Part shown: piece by piece, positions 1-25,537 of the stretch
Layout of the letters: each line of letters starts with the position of its first letter
Numbering within the stretch: position 1 is the stretch's first letter
DNA from: Pelodera strongyloides
Lineage: Eukaryota > Nematoda > Chromadorea > Rhabditida > Rhabditidae
Assembly (NCBI GenBank): GCA_036852015.1
Contig: JAANDG010000250.1
Span: forward strand, 1 to 64,000
Length of the DNA stretch: 64,000 nt
Direction of reading: 5' to 3'
Made by a program: the position numbers and the translations under genes
Notes under the pieces: model-generated
Seen by the model: only the letters and a program-made list of their open reading frames with translations
The model's database searches: none
What the model was told of the DNA's origin: nothing

Positions 1-59
1 AAAATTGTACGCAACCCTCCCCGCAGTTATGATGAACATCATGGAAAACTAATAGACCT

Positions 60-960
60 AAATAGCAAAGGTCGGTAAAAATGTAGAATACTACCCCAGT
101 GTAGTATACTACCCAAATCGGGAATATACTACCCCACAACAAAGGGGTAGTATTTTTTCGAAAAAATATTCTGCACAAATACTACCCCAAAATGTAAAAA
201 TACTACCCCCAGTTACGAAAACTACCCCAGGTTATGGGGTAGTAAAATCCCTAAAATGGGGTAGCATATTCCCTAAAATAGGGGTAGTCATGTAAAATGG
301 GGTAGCCAAGTAGTCCGCTCAGGTAAACATTTACAACACTACCCCATTTTCGAAAAATACTACCACCACTTGGAAAAATACTACCCCTATTTCGGTAGAA
401 CACTACCCCCGGAAAATTTTTGCAAAATACTACCCCTACCCCAACATAAAGTAACACAGCAGATGGGGTAGTCATGTAAAATAGGTGGGGTAGCCATGTA
501 AAATAGGTGGGGTAGCCATGTAAAATAAGTGGGGTAGCCATGTAAAATAAGTGGGGTAGTCATGTAAACTAGGTGGGGTAGTTATGTAAACTAGGTGGGG
601 TAGTCATGTTAAATAAGTGGGGTAGTCATGTTAAATAAGTGGGGTAGTCATGTTAAATAAGTGGGGTAGTCATGTAAACTAGGTGGGGTAGTCATGTAAA
701 CTAGGTGGGGTAGTCGTGTTAAATAAGTGGGGTAGTCATGTTAAATAAGTGGGGTAGTTTTAAATAAGTGGGGTAGTCATGTAAAATAAGTTTGGGGTAG
801 TCATGTAAAATAAGTTCGGGGGTAGTCATGTAAAATAAGTTGGGGGTAGTATTCTACAATGGGGTAGTATATTTTCCGGGGTAGCATATTGCAGGGGTAG
901 TATTTTCCCATGTGGTAGTATATTTTATTTTGGGGTAGTATATAGTATATTTGCAAAACG
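60..960. repeat. G-rich minisatellite, about 22-nt unit
   Basis: Degenerate tandem copies built on GGGGTAGTCATGTAAAATAA, with shorter variants at both edges. Units alternate ATGTAAACTAGGTG, ATGTTAAATAAGTG and ATGTAAAATAAGTT, so sub-blocks have expanded separately. The left edge (about 51-75) carries the same AATAGACCTAAATAGCAA motif as the hairpin at 999-1150, so the array may sit inside that transposon. Open frames through it are repeat translations, not genes. Confidence 0.9.
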
Positions 961-998
961 GGGTAGCGTTATACACTTCTACCGCAAAGGTCTATCCC

Positions 999-1150
999 AT
1001 AGACCTAAATAGCAACGTAATAGCACGAGCAATAGTGCACAGTTAGCACCAAAAGAGAGCTAATTGTGTCTAGTTTGGTGTCCATTGGCGTGTGATTTGG
1101 TGCTAACTGAGTACTATTGCTCGTGCTATAACGTTGCTATTTAGGTCTAT
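999..1150. mobile_element. Hairpin MITE-like element
   Basis: Two arms of about 53 nt (999-1051 and 1098-1150) are near-perfect reverse complements, beginning ATAGACCTAAATAGCAACG and ending CGTTGCTATTTAGGTCTAT, around a 46-nt centre. This is a non-autonomous foldback/MITE architecture. A further copy of its end at about 51-68 suggests a larger composite with the minisatellite. Confidence 0.75.
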
Positions 1151-2817
1151 GTACTAGACCTGGTCTATTCATTTTGTGTGATTCCATTGCTTTAAATTTT
1201 CTAAGAAATTTAAGAATAGTTTAAAATAAATAAATGGTTTCTGAACTGGTTCAGCTTCAGATGTATACTATTTTTTGACTTTCTCCATTCTTCAGAATTC
1301 CCTTCGTTTTTTTTGCTACTTAAGATTCTATGTTTTATACTTCTTCCTGGTTTTATACCTCCTCACTCCTTCTGCTTCCCAAAAATATATATTTTGAAGC
1401 ACACTCCCACTACACAAGCGAACGCTAACTACGAACTACCCTAATACATGGGTTACGATTTTGGTTTTTATCGTAGACTGTTTTTTTATCGTTGTAGTAC
1501 ATTCTTCGCAAAGGTCAGTATTTAAACAAATTTTATGCCGAATTGCCAAAAATCTCTCAATCATAACTTTGAAGTCTTGAAGACCATTCATATGTTTTTT
1601 TTTATTTTTGATGTCTCTCCCATTTTTGGAAATACAGAAGAAGTATGAATAATGATCCCTGTCAACGCCCGCTCTCGCTTCTCTACCTTTGTGTTTAATG
1701 TTGTATCGCAATAAATTATTAATCTAATAATAATTTAGTAATTATCGTCATAAATTAAATTGCTCTAAAGGCAACATTAGGTCAATTAGGTGTCAGTTTA
1801 ATTTGCTTCCTAACGTAATTTTATTTTCTGTAAAAAATTGAAAAATCGTCAAAATTTCAATATTAAATTAGACGTGCAGGTGCGCGCACACGGATATGGC
1901 TCTTTTCCAATATCGACCTTCTTACCGTAGAATACGAAATTACGAAATTGTGTGTCTTGCCTTATATGCTAATTTATACTCAAAGGGGATATGTATATAT
2001 TTTTTTGTAAATCGTTTGTATTTTTTGTAGCTAACCGTGTAGCATACAGGACTACAGGATACATAGTGGTTTGGATGTTGGATCCTGCTATGTAAGTTTG
2101 AAAGTTTGCCCATGGCATTGACAACTGTGAGCGATCATATAGAGCGTTGCGCATCGTTTACTCATCCACCTCCTTACTTTTTTGTACTGGAATGTACGTA
2201 AATTGTCCCTGGGATAGTTTTAGTTAAAGCGGTATAACATCCGGGTTTTGAACGTGTTTTGCAGATTTTGCACGACTTTTTTCTAAAGCATAACTTCGCC
2301 GAGGACAATAATTTCAGTATTAAACAATTAAACTTTTTGCCGTGGCTGACTGCTTTTAAAATATATAAGGAAATCTTAGGTCAGTTGCAGTTTGCAATAT
2401 TTTTTAATTCCGTTCAGTTTCTCTCCGTCTCTCGTTCTCTTCTTTTTACATATGAAAGTGTGGTTTAGTTTCTTTGGAACTTATAGTTATTTATTTTGTG
2501 TACGGAGGGAGACAGGAGACAGGGCATTTGAAATTGTCGTTCACTTTGGAAAGTCTGATAATTTTTCTAGAAGCTTGAAAAACCATTAAACATTGAAATT
2601 TAGTATTTTTATTATTCCCTCTGTTACTTTCAACTCGTCTATTAGTGGATATATACTCTCTTTTATTGCTGACTCTTCTATCAATCACACATTGTGTTGA
2701 AGTTGAACTCAGTTACTATTCTTATCTTTAATTTTTACCACTTTTACCTGCTTCTGCTATTTATATAATCTATTTAGTCCCGTCATAATTCTTTTACTTT
2801 ATTCCACATTTTGCCAG
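1151..2817. other. AT-rich intergenic region with trans-splice acceptor
   Basis: No supported gene on either strand. A fragment of hairpin family B begins near 2225 (TTAAAGCGGTATAACATCC). The stretch ends in TTTTGCCAG (to 2817), a nematode-type acceptor 3 nt before the ATG of the SUZ12-like gene, which I read as a spliced-leader acceptor. Confidence 0.5.
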
Positions 2818-2820
2818 GTG

Positions 2821-16232
<13,412 letters not shown>

Positions 16233-18278
16233 GAAGCTTCTGATTCTTAGTGACAAGGAGCTCGTAATCGTGAAGTTGTTGGCTCCAACCTCTAAGCCTC
16301 TTCAGGCTTGTGGAAGGAGTGTTTTGGGGATTTCAGATTAGTTAATGGTTTGGGAATTTGGAATTTGGAGTGGTTAGTTAGTTTTGTGAATGTTAATTCC
16401 ACGGCATGATTTGACAGACGTTGGCTTTTTCTGACCAAGTAAGGAAATTGAGTCATAGTAAATGGGGCATGTTTCATGAAACTATGCATAGGGATAGGGT
16501 CGTGAACTTTATCTCTCTTATCTGTTAGTCTAAAAGAAGTTATTTTATCTGAGTGAACTCGTGGTGATGTGTGCATTTTTGTTTGGTTAGCTTTAGCCTA
16601 ACGAGAGTGCATCATAGTGTTTTACTGTAATAGGACGTAGCTGTGTTTACTCTGTGGTATGTTTTAAAGGCACACTCGAAGTATTTGATCAAGGAACATT
16701 TCTAATCATGCCTTGGAATTACCATTTTTGATGGTTTGTTCTTACACTATACGTCAATGATTTTTGTGCTGTTTATATACTGTTTATCGTGTAATTTTTT
16801 CTTTCAGCCTGAAATTTTTGCTCTTTAACTATGATCTCTTTTTAGGTAATGTTTGTTTTTTATGTTTTAGGCCAGCTTTATATTACCGTTTGTGTTATGG
16901 TTTTTGTTGATGCGTTGGGGTTTGGGGTCATTTTTCGGAATGTGGGTGTGATCGAGCTATTTTTTTCAAGGTTTTATAGTTTAAAGGTCTGACACGCAAA
17001 TTGTGTGATCTTCCGGCACCAGTTGAAAATCGCGTGTCACTGTCACAGCTTTAACCCAATCAAATTAGCATACAGTTCCCACTCTTATTCCGGGTCCCTA
17101 ACCTGCTGACTTGTCATTATGATTATAATTAACTTGTAGCTTGTTTGTTTTGTATTGTAATTTGCTTGATTGTGGAATTTTAATATCTTTATTTTTTTCT
17201 CTGGCAACTTTGCCATTTCTGCCAATTCTAAGCTTTGCTGGTGAGCACTCTTTGAATAGTTTTGATCTGACTCTGTGAAGTTTCGGCTCCTATTTTATAT
17301 ATTTACACTTTATATTACGTTTTTCATTGCGTCGTATGCTTGTCTTTATATTATTTTTGTTTTAGTTTTGAACTATGAAACTATGGCCATGAAAATGCCC
17401 TTCTCTGTGTTTTTCTTGCTATTTTATTGAAGTGCTTTCTATATCATAAAATTCTCGCCGATAGTTACAAACTGCCCAACGTGATTAATATCTTTCTTGA
17501 ATTTATTTATTTTCTTGCCCGAGAATGTGTTTCTGATTTTTTTTGTGAACATGTGGATTATGAGTCTGTATGCTCTGGATATGAGCATCTCTATGCATTA
17601 TATGCAAGTCCTGGTCCATTCTGTTCCTTTCGGGGTAGAGCAGACACAGAAATTTGCATATAGTACATGGGAATTCAGTTTGAGGTGAGGGGTATGCAAA
17701 CTTATAAGGAGGGTCCTAAGACCCCTGTGGATTGCTTGTGTTTATATTTATGATTTTGTAATATGGTTTCTTTGTGTATGTTTAGCCATTCGTTGTGGAT
17801 GTTTCTCCACTATTTATTTCAAAAGAAGCTTATTAAGCTTTGACCTATTTTGATTACTGACTTATGGATTAGTTAAAGGATTTGCGTTACTCTCTCGATT
17901 ACTTTTATTATGCTTTTACTGATATGATGTTTATGTAAACGAGATAAAGTTTCTGCGCTTTGAAATTTTGTTTTGATTTACCGGTACTGCTGGCGTGTGC
18001 TTTGGAAAATTCCTTTGAAATACTTTAATTGTTATGAAATTCTAAGTTATGCTCACTAGACTTGTATTTTTTCTGGAATTTAGTTGTCCATAATTATTGT
18101 AACTGCAGTGTTTTCTGTACTGTACACAACGTACTGTATGTATGGTTGGCTAAGGTAAGGTGTTGTACTTTTTGGAAGAGTTCTGAGTTGAGTTGATAGC
18201 TACTTTTTTATGACTTCAGTAGCTACTTTTTTGTGACTTCAGTGGCATTAAAGTGAGTATGAATATCTCTGCTTTCAG
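16233..18278. other. Intergenic region between SUZ12-like and DXO-like gene 1
   Basis: Holds the SUZ12-like 3' UTR and the promoter of the next gene. I see no coding exon on either strand; the longest frames are not bounded by splice signals and resemble nothing. A right-hand fragment of family B is visible around 17575-17680 (TTTGCATATAGTACATGGGA). The region ends in GCTTTCAG at 18278, a likely trans-splice acceptor 28 nt before the next ATG. Confidence 0.5.
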
Positions 18279-18306
18279 GATAATTTATTCAAAAGAAGAG
18301 TAAAAA

Positions 18307-21300
18307 ATGGCTGAATTGACGGTGAATATTGATACTTTCGACAGGCGATTTCCATACTTTGCAGCACCAGTCGTGGTGGGAGAGTTTACGGTATGTTTTT
18401 ATTATTCTTATTATTTAAAGCGGTATAACACGTGGTTTCTGAAGTATAACTGCGCTCCCATGAATGATGTGAGAGGTCTATCCTGTACCGATAAATCACA
18501 AAGGACTATAAATTTGCTTGTAATACAGGAACCCAGTTGCTCGGCACCATGTGCTTCAGAAATTACTACGTGCATATCGCTTTAAAAGGTTATTGTGTAC
18601 TGTATGTCTTATTAGCTTTGGTCATTTCTATTCCTTATAGACTACCGTATTTTATCATAGGTTCTCATGTAAGAATGCTAACAAGCATTCTGCTTATGAT
18701 TTGCACGGTAACTGTAATACATTAGGTGAATGAAAATCGCGGAATTGAGCTCGGACGAGATAATGCAAAGTATCTGAATCATGCACTGTTGGGAAAAGGT
18801 GGACTTAAATTGAACCTCAACAAGGGACAGGATACGTTTCGAGAAAAGGTGGGAACTTGTGTCGTACTACTGTAGTCTTTCTGGTAGGAGTCATGATGTA
18901 GTCTTAGCTCCCTACTGTAGTTTGCGTGATGAAGGTGCAGGTCATAATTGTTACAGTATGCCTGCCGTAAGTCATTACCGTATTTTACATGAAAAATTAA
19001 ACTTGTTCAGTTACTGTATTTCAGCCAAGTGGTGAGAAACTGGACATATTCCTGGAGTGGATTCGTCAACAGTCACCAAGTGGGAAGAATTTGAAAAAAG
19101 TTTGAAACCTTTTTGATAAACATTATATATCAGGACACTGATGATAAGAGCCTTAGTTTACTACTGTAGCCTCACTTATAATGTATTTTTAAGCACTTTT
19201 TTTTGTCAAAATTGGATTAATTTGGCGCTGATAATTTGTTTTATTGAGCACACTAGGAGCATGGGTTGACTGGATTTGTTCCTTTTGAAGTTCGTCTCTC
19301 TGGGGGTTGTATGCAATTTGCGTTAATTAAACTTCATTCATTCATAATAAGTTAATATTGTGAATTGCGGGTGGTCTCGTGTGAAACCTCTATGTCTATT
19401 TACTTTAATCATTTCGTTTATTCCAGACATGTCATGAAGCTGATATCATCACCTATCGTGGAGTGCTCACTCGGGTATCAGTGACTCCATATAAGGGAGA
19501 CTCGTGGATGTTTGTGGCGAAAAGGCTGAAAAATAGAGGAGTCACGTTCCTCCATGAACTACAGACTGCGGACAAGATTATGAAGTAAGAGTAAGAAGTA
19601 CTGTATGTGGTTTTCTTGATCAGTAAAAAAATATGTAAATGTAGAAGGTGTACCGGGCTAACCCTTTGAGTGCAGCATATTAGGCTAACTATTTAGAATA
19701 GGCTGTACTCTGCCTTGTTTCTAGCATGTTTTAATCATAAATAAACCTGAGATAACAATCAGCTGAGATAGCGATGTGAAAATTAACTACATGTACTTTT
19801 GTTCGTACACTAAAAAGTTGTGCAATGTTTGTAACAATGTACAAGCTGGCGTGCATACGGTAACTTAGAAATTCGGTCATTTGTGAGTAGATTCCCAATT
19901 GCCTAGCTTGTTAATTTCTTACCATTAGGATGTTTTCTTCAGAGAATCGACCATGAGCGACCGTGACCGAATGATGACCTATTGGGGATTTAAATTTGAA
20001 CAATATGTGACCGTAGATGAGATGGGGGTAAGCGTGGTTTTTATACATACTCTAAACTTTATATAAACTTTATATATAAACTTTATACTCTTCCTTTATG
20101 AAGCTCATAATATTTACATTACTTATTTACGATAATATAGAATGTTTCATAAACTTTATTTGTACCTTCCTTCTTATGTTTCGGTAATTAAGTGTTCTGT
20201 GTCATATACATATATTATTCGTAATTTCCTACCTTTCGGTATTTTCAAATACCGGCCGGTATTTGAAACGCATCGTGGACAACTGGATTCTTACGTGTTT
20301 ACGCTAATTTGCTCGAATTTAGCTCGATTTTTCATCCGAATTGTCGTTTGCATAAGCCGCATAAGCAGGTGTGCTCGATGTGTTTCAAAAACCGGCCGAT
20401 ATTTCGCTTTAAATAAGAATAAACAAATTATTAATAATATATTAATAAATATAGACCGAGCCCAACACAACGGAAGCCGTGAGCCAGTTGAGCGAATTCG
20501 ATGTAGTATTCAAATCACAAATCGAGAGGGACGGAAGGAAGTTACGATTGCTATATGCTGCGGAGATTGACGCTATTGATAGAGGTAAACTACGCCACTT
20601 TGACAGAATGCTCGTTCTCTGTGCGCTCTCTGTATTGAGTGTTCTCTGGTTCTCCTTTGCCACGCCGGCACTTGCTATGTACACAGCGCGTCGCTCATAT
20701 CAAGAGCTCTTTTCTCCAAACGACAGAGCTCTTTGATCGAAAGGTCATAAGAGATCGCGGGCGTCCCCACCCGGGGATAGTGCCCGGACGTGGTTGGGAT
20801 GTCTCCCTGGGTGGTCTCGGCCGACACCCTCGGAGCCCAACGGCGCCCGGGTGCGTGCTCAGCTTGATCTCGGGAGTGAGTGAGCGGGGCAGGCCGGCCC
20901 ATTGGACACGGGACATCGTGCTGTGCATCGGACAAGGGTGCGGGCTGTTTCTTCGGAGATTCGCCTGGACTCGTCGTCTCGACTGTGGAGTGCTTTGTTT
21001 CGGGGACGCGACCTCGGCGACCAGCTCCCGACTCGCGGACTGCTTGCGAGTGCCGTGCGAACAGACGTGTGCGCGCGACAACCTGGCGGAAAGCGATCGC
21101 GGGCAACGATCGGACGAGCAGCGCCGCCAGCGGATCGCAGGCCTTCCCGCTCTCTCCCCGGCCAATTTTTGAGAACCAAGGGTTCCCGTAAGGGAGCCCG
21201 GCAAGAGAGGAAGCTATAATTTTTATGGGGACGGTTGGCTTTCTTATCATTTACCGGAAAGTGAGAGCGGAGAGAGAGAGGGAGTATTCTCCGAGATTCT

Positions 21301-23202
21301 CGGAAAAAGCTCGGAAACTTTGAGGTTCTCGGGCCGAGCTCGGGAGCTGTCTGTTTGTCCGTTTCCGAGTATTTCCCGCGGATTTTCCGAGCTTTTTCCG
21401 ACTAAAAACCTATTAGGAAAATAGTAAAAAACTAGCTGGTTTTTCCGCGGGAAATGCTCGGAAACAAACATCATAGTCTTCTCCGCGTGAGGAGTGAGTG
21501 AGAGAGAAAAGAGCTAGTGTATTTTTGTAAACTGTTTGTAACGTTTCAACACATGACGTTTAGCTGACCTTTGAGAATTACAGTTTACCGCATCTTTGAG
21601 TACAGGAAATGTCTTGTAATCAGAAGTCTAAAAATTACGCAGGCGATTTCACTAAATGAATAAACTATAAGAAAGAAAAAAAAGAAAGAAAGGAAGTTAA
21701 AAATGAGTGAAGATTGTAACTTCATTCCTTTTCCAGTTGGTGGTTTGGTGGAGGTGAAAAACAAAGGGAAAACCAACCATAAACCTTTTTTTGCTTATAG
21801 CGAAAATGAAATGGTTTAAAAACATTTACGGGTTATCATTTTCGCGAGGTTTAGTTGTTCCACAGAGCAATGGTGTAGATTCGCTGTTCTAAATTTTTTT
21901 CTCTCTAGATGGTGACTTGGTGGACGCGTGGACGTGACAACGTAAAAGGAAACTAAAAAAAAAATTTTTTTTTGGGAAAAGCGCTAAAATTTTTAAACGT
22001 ATATGGGTGAGGATCAGCTTCGCCGTGGGTTTGGGAGCTCTTGATGTAAATCCTTTTCTTTCCAGATGGTGACTTGGTGGAAGTGAAAACGCAAAGGGAA
22101 TCCTTCAACCACTCCTTCTGGCGCTTCAAGTCGATCTCGTGGTGGATGCAGTCATTCCTTGTGGGAATCAAGAACATTGTCGTTGGATTCAGGAATGATG
22201 ATGGAATTGTGACTTCGGTTAGTTTATTTATTTATTTATTAAATAACACCGAGGTGTGCATCAAATAATATGATGAAGAGAAAGCAATGTACATACAACG
22301 AAATCATTTGTACTGCAGTCGATTAGCAATCGGGTAAAATAAAAATGGAAAGTGGTATCATACAAGTGTAAACTATATATTTATCTTTTTTTATATATGA
22401 AGAAGTTTATTGAACATCATATACGTCTGCTACAGCGTTTAGAGATGCAACATAGCTCGTTTTCTAGAGAATTTTCATACCTAACATCAATTGTCATGGA
22501 AGGGAAGAAAGTAATATGCCTTCGAAGTTTTAAATATTTGGCCCTAAATCTTTTTTTCACGTGTCCTAACCTCCATTGTAAGCAAACTAGACGACACGTT
22601 TCTCGATGTTTAATATTTCAACATCAGCTTCTATCCTTATATGGCTTCTAAACTTTAGGTGGGTAGTATTCCGGTCAAACAACTTCCCGTGGGAGAACAA
22701 CCGCCTGCCAAACGGGCACATGGCCCCCAGTGGAAGGGAAATGTTTGCTTCAACTTCCTGGCTTCAGTACTTGAAAAGGTGGACTTTTTCAGATTAAGCT
22801 GACAGACTTCCACTTTCTGTTCAAGCTTTGTCTTTGAGTTTGTGACTGATACAGTTGCTCATGAATTAGTAGTGCTCGGCAGCCTGTGTTAGCGCCCACA
22901 TCCCTTCTTTTTAGTGGGAATATGTAATAGATTTATGCAGCTTCAATTGTGTTTATAAAATACGTGTCTCGCAATTAAAGAAATTGTATACCAAAGTGTC
23001 TTTCTTTGTTAAATGTCAATTGTTTTTTCAATTAAGTGATTCAATTATTTAGATGGATGACTTCTTGTGCTACTCGGATTCGCGTGACTCGTGCATTGTG
23101 GAGTACATCCCTTCGAAGCAAATGGTTGTCTATCGAGATGTGACTAATGGAGAAGACTCATTCCTCAGTGAAGCATTCAAGAAACATTTTAATATTGAGT
23201 GA
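18307..23202 (+). CDS. DXO-like: DXO/Dom3Z/Rai1-family RNA decapping nuclease, copy 1
   Basis: Family enzymes remove incomplete or NAD caps from RNA and degrade the body 5'-3'. Exons: 18307-18390, 18726-18848, 19025-19099, 19427-19584, 19943-20027, 20455-20584, 22066-22217, 22659-22778, 23053-23202; 358 residues, all junctions in frame (human DXO is 396). Family landmarks in order: FAAPVVVGEFT near the N-terminus, ADIITYRGVLTRVSVTPY, YWGFKFEQY (GxxxE motif), LYAAEIDA (ExD metal ligands), LVEVKT (ExK), SWWMQSFLVG (conserved Gln), NIVVGFRNDDG, and KGNVCFNFLASVLEK. No signal peptide or membrane segment; nuclear or cytosolic by family. The start follows a likely trans-splice acceptor at 18278. 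Decayed copies of the exon 7 start lie in intron 6. Its closest relative here is the gene at 25538, same strand, about 2.3 kb downstream. Confidence 0.92.
18415..18585. mobile_element. Family B hairpin MITE
   Basis: Starts TTAAAGCGGTATAACACGTG and ends TACGTGCATATCGCTTTAA. The arms continue with GGTTTCTGAAG and CTTCAGAAA. It lies in intron 1 of DXO-like gene 1. Confidence 0.8.
20246..20413. mobile_element. Family A hairpin MITE
   Basis: Carries ATACCGGCCGGTATTTGAAA at the left and CCGGCCGATATTTCGCTTTAA at the right, with the standard interior (CTCGAATTTAGCTCGATTTT). Its right TTAA lies about 42 nt before the acceptor of DXO exon 6. Confidence 0.85.
20745..21210. other. GC-rich island inside DXO-like intron 6
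   Basis: About 460 nt of strongly GC-rich sequence in an otherwise AT-rich window. Several overlapping frames stay open on both strands because stop codons are rare in such sequence. None has a recognisable motif, a start context or splice signals, so I do not call a gene. The composition recalls ribosomal spacer or foreign DNA, but I recognise no rRNA core segment. Confidence 0.6.
21737..21954 (+). pseudogene. Two decayed copies of the DXO exon 7 start
   Basis: After TTTTCCAG, 21737-21775 reads TTGGTGGTTTGGTGGAGGTG and on. After TCTCTCTAG, 21909-21954 reads ATGGTGACTTGGTGGACGCG and on. Both match the true exon 7 start at 22066 (ATGGTGACTTGGTGGAAGTG), including the acceptor, then diverge and lose frame. 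They surround the ExK catalytic motif, so use of either copy should destroy the enzyme. Confidence 0.75.
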
Positions 23203-25525
23203 TTAGTTTGAATGTAAAGTCCGCTGTTAGTCGATCCACCCAGTTAATTGACATTATAAAGGGATTAAACCTAGTACTGATACTGAGCTACATTCCACAA
23301 TACTAACAAGCATACGGTAGGGCATGGCCTATGATTCTTTTTGATTTCTCTAGGCAAACAGCAAAGCCTTATTTTTTGAAGGATTTATCATTAGTACGCA
23401 GATATATTTCGATGTGCTGTTATCTTTGTCAAGTGAACGTAATATTTATTTGCATTTAATCAAGGTGTCAGAATCGTTACATACAATACAGAGTTTGGTA
23501 GTTAGCAAGGCTCTAAGTGGATTCAACACCCAGCTTTAGGCTTATTTAGGGTGATTACTTGCTCCAACAAGAGCCAGACACATCATATAAAGGAGATAAA
23601 GGGTTGAGATTTTTATGTCCGAAGACGGCTCTAACCTAACATCACCTAACAACGCAGCTCTTTTGTAGATTTTTTGACAAACTATAGTCAGGTGAAATAG
23701 AGCACACAAAATTATCGCAACGGAACAAATCGCAACCAGCGACCTCAGACACTTCGTTTAGTGCTGTACACATCGCTATGTCAGCAAACTAGACTAACTG
23801 TGTCAGCTCTGGCAGTGCAAACTTCAGTGTGCAAGTTTTACGTCGTATGTGTGCTGTTCTACCCACAATAGGAGTACCGTACTTTGTATCGCGTTGTTTA
23901 GAAAATTGACAGAATAAGAAAGAAAAGTGGAGTAACTTGAAAAGAGGACCAAAATTAAAACGAGAGAGTGAGTGAATTTGATAAAACGCCCAGCTATATT
24001 TTATGTGTCTTTTTTTCTTTATCTTTCGGTAGTAACAAAATTAGTGTGAAGACAATTGGCCGAAGATCTGTCCTTCCAGTCGAAGAGCCCAATAAGACAA
24101 GTTCATTATAAATTAGCTCGTCCTTCACTTGAACTTATTGTTTGTTGTATACATTGTTTCTGGTCAACAGCTGAATGTTGAGCTTGACCTTTTTATAACG
24201 TTTTAATATATATTTATTATTATGTCAATAATGAATCATGCCTTCAGATGGACTTGAACTGGGCAGACGAACACTATAAGTCTAAGGAACCTTTTATGTC
24301 GAATACAGGAAACATGGAAACTGGAGTAGTCAAGTAATCAGGATGTCAAGTTTAATGAAGCGGAGATTTGAAGACGGTTAGGAGATTTTTATTTCGAAAA
24401 TAATGATTGGCCCAGTGTTTTCTTTAAAATTATTTTAGTAGATTCTTCTGTTGTAAGTACGGATATTATGAATGGTATACGACACGGACAACCCTGATCG
24501 ATCTGGGTAGTTGGTGAGCTCTCGGTTCAGGCAGTTCCATAAGTCATAAGTCTTGAGAAATTTGCATAGTATTGCTTACGCTTTATCACAACCCCTATGT
24601 TGTGGAGTTTATATCGTGTAGTCTTTTGAAGGCGATTGTGCAAGGGCAGTTCATCCGTGGGAAGGGCCTTCACCATTGAGGGGTGCGGGAAAAAACCTGG
24701 CGCGAAAATTGGTGCGCCGCGCGGCGACGGCGCGACAACTGGACGACCAAAGACTACGTGGACTCGTGTGTGAACCTGGCGAAGGTACAGCAATTGCTAG
24801 GCGATACACATGCCGAATGATCGGCGCACCCAATGTTCTTTTCGCATCACTAAAATTTCGCGTTCACCACTGTCTGCAACAGTGGTCTGAATCAGAAAAT
24901 GACCTTACTTTGTCAAGTTAAGTTTGTACAAAAAAAACGAATTATGGAATTGAGACTTTTATCTTTATTTTACACTGCGGTGACGCGTCACAATTTCACT
25001 GATAACGACTCCCGATCTGGAATTCAAGAATGATTAAATCGTATTATGGTTTATTGAAGTAGTGTTTCTACACAGCGAATTTCAACATCTGCCATCTGCA
25101 TTTTGTTCTTTACAACAGAAATGTTGACATTTGCACTTAGTCATGGTCTTCGCCGTTCATTTTTTTGTGCAAATATTTTGGATGTTAACTATGCCTAGTG
25201 TAAATTTGTTACATAGACATGTCGGTAGAAGGAGCCTTGTCTTGTGTCAGATTGGTTTATTAGTTTCCACTTTTTTATTTTCTAAATTGATTCAAAGCCG
25301 TCAAAAACTCAAAACCGTCGTGGTCGCTCTAAAACTATCTGAAGGAAGCTTGCAGTGTTGTAAATTAGAGTATGTATCTACGAGTTTGCAGCTGTGCCGA
25401 AATATGTACTATTTTATTTTATAAGCTGGCGAGCACAGAGGAGCGGCTCCCTCACGACGTAATTTCGAGCCTCCTACTTACGGACGCTTGCGTCGTAGGA
25501 AAGTAATAAGGATTTTGGTTTGCAG
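23203..25525. other. Intergenic region between the two DXO-like genes
   Basis: No supported gene. A GC-rich patch at about 24640-24830 (GGCGCGAAAATTGGTGCGCC and neighbours) resembles a dispersed GC-rich repeat seen elsewhere in the window. The region ends with TTTGCAG at 25525, 12 nt before the next ATG, a likely trans-splice acceptor. Confidence 0.45.
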
Positions 25526-25537
25526 TCTGTTGTGAAG

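Noticed and set aside
20639..21250. ORFs of 103-191 codons on both strands in a GC-rich block
   Set aside because: GC-rich sequence suppresses stops. The frames overlap each other on both strands, lie in a DXO intron and show no motif.
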